A stretch of 29,529 nucleotides of DNA from Plakobranchus ocellatus. Its lineage: Eukaryota > Mollusca > Gastropoda > Plakobranchidae. Made by a program: the position numbers and the translations under genes. Positions 28,931 to 29,529 of this stretch are shown in pieces (the first letter of the stretch is position 1; each line of letters opens with the position of its first letter). Below the pieces are notes generated by a model. That model saw only the letters and a program-made list of their open reading frames with translations, did no database searches and was not told where the DNA came from. Location: the NCBI GenBank assembly GCA_019648995.1, contig BLXT01006878.1, positions 1,848,126-1,877,654 on the forward strand, given 5' to 3'.

Positions 28931-29217
28931 TATCCTTCAAACTTTGAAGCATTCCTTTACTCTTATTTTTCTTTATCATTCTTAATTTAAAATGACTTAG
29001 AACACAATGTTGTTGAATGCTTGCTAGGAATATCATCGTCAATATTTATATCACATGTTACAAATATGTCGTCTATTTCATTAATGCAGAGAAATGTTTT
29101 TTTTCTCGAATCTTTTTGCTTTCGATTCCATGAACGATTGCAACCAAGTCTACACAGTTCATTAACACATTTGTTGTGCTGTTCAATAGTATGAGCCATG
29201 ACTGTCCAGTGGTTCAA
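28800..29217 (-). pseudogene. RAG1 N-terminal-like zinc module (frameshifted)
   Basis: The frame 28987-29217 holds NKCVNELCRLGCNRS, then INEIDDIFVTCDINIDDDIP, then KHSTTLCSK. RAG1 and its invertebrate relatives have a CRLCG start, a hydrophobic F.I.....D...HP and a C..C. Here CRLCG reads CRLGC. After a frame change near 28987 a second frame continues with a TTAQVW segment (28800-29042), then near 28895 a third frame takes over (28559-28930, FICAKHQSFSF). Two frameshifts in about 400 bp show it is not functional. RAG1 kinship is judged from motif layout only. Confidence 0.6.
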
Positions 29218-29529
29218 TCTAAAAATCTATTAGGAGTTCTTGAAATATTTATAATTTTTTTATTATGAGTGAACTGTATTGAGATAAATACATATTCTGC
29301 TAAAATATGGTAAAAGTGGAAAGTTCGTATTTCAATTTAAAGAAAACCAACTAAAAACACTAAATATGGATACATTTTTTTTCACGTTCTTCACATACGA
29401 ATGCTATACTGATTATGCTTTACTACCTCTACTCTGCCATAAATAATCTGATTTTCGGATCAACTTTACAAAATTTTTCATATATTAGATTTAAGCTTTC
29501 CCCAAACTATATGTTATTTTAAAACAAAA
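29218..29529. other. right flank, AT-rich, no feature recognised
   Basis: About 310 bp of AT-rich DNA upstream of the transposon gene on its own strand. It may contain its promoter and terminal repeat, but no matching inverted repeat was found within the window. Confidence 0.6.

Larger units (their letters stand above)
26127..29217 (-). mobile_element. broken transposon gene with RAG1-like N-terminus (N-RAG-TP-like)
   Basis: Consecutive minus-strand frames read as one ancestral protein of roughly 1000 residues. In order: a Cys/His module resembling the RAG1 N-terminal zinc region (about 28800-29217), a Ser/Thr-rich linker, a basic helical segment with a GLTWNQL motif (27975-28328), a VKIGADHGKGSFK...GDYDFL core (27405-27968), a helical region, and a C-terminal LLGEQGGELIH block (26127-26414). 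This arrangement recurs, from memory, in many mollusc and cnidarian hypothetical proteins. The RAG1-like start matches the N-RAG-TP transposons described in Aplysia. The conserved acidic residues (DHG, GDYD, GEQG) could form a DDE-type triad; that is inference. It is dead through several frameshifts and stops. Ends not identified. Confidence 0.72.

Noticed and set aside
1-29529. CRISPR arrays, operons, bacterial promoters, rRNA
   Set aside because: The window is spliced eukaryotic DNA; no regularly spaced repeats or rRNA-like sequence were seen.

Overview
The window is eukaryotic nuclear DNA. It is AT-rich by eye, with GT...AG introns, microsatellites, a short N gap and many transposon remnants. 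Protein resemblance, the repeat types and frequent TAGATCT-like motifs suggest an invertebrate, most likely a gastropod mollusc. The clade is an inference.

The window is dominated by one complete plus-strand gene, which I identify as WDR6. WDR6 is the WD40 partner of the tRNA 2'-O-methyltransferase FTSJ1 and the counterpart of yeast Rtt10/Trm734. I reconstructed 24 coding exons from the ATG at 2273 to the TGA at 24433-24435. All splice phases agree; the total is 3570 nt, or 1189 residues, against about 1120 in human. Collinear family landmarks are NDWIWDAHW, GHVARVWDV, CGGGHRSW, LHGRE, GGRAE, KQRNR...DPETR, HHKCCVLK, SIDQR and a C-terminal AGEGLCLLN. Two of the 23 introns (4309-4938 and 18499-19611) carry U12-type (minor spliceosome) signals: a GTATCCTTT donor and a CTTAAC or TTTAAC branch motif 10 nt before the acceptor.

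Bases 1-2272 lie upstream of the gene and hold a CT/CA microsatellite but no gene I can support. The introns hold a LINE 3' end (about 4425-4846), a diverged inverted-repeat segment (about 5258-6650), a tRNA-derived SINE (11242-11400), a 1.3-kb DNA transposon with 14-bp terminal inverted repeats and a 6-bp target duplication (16812-18110), and small tandem duplications. An assembly gap of 8 N sits at 15275-15282. The 3' UTR probably ends near 25305 (AATAAA at 25283); a second signal lies at 26045.

The right end (26127-29217, minus strand) is a broken transposon gene convergent with WDR6. Its N-terminal part resembles the zinc-binding N-terminal region of RAG1, and the rest has the layout of a large invertebrate transposase-like family. 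It most resembles the molluscan N-RAG-TP elements known from Aplysia. It is cut by several frameshifts and stops and contains a nearly perfect 285-bp tandem duplication. I consider it the most interesting element in the window.
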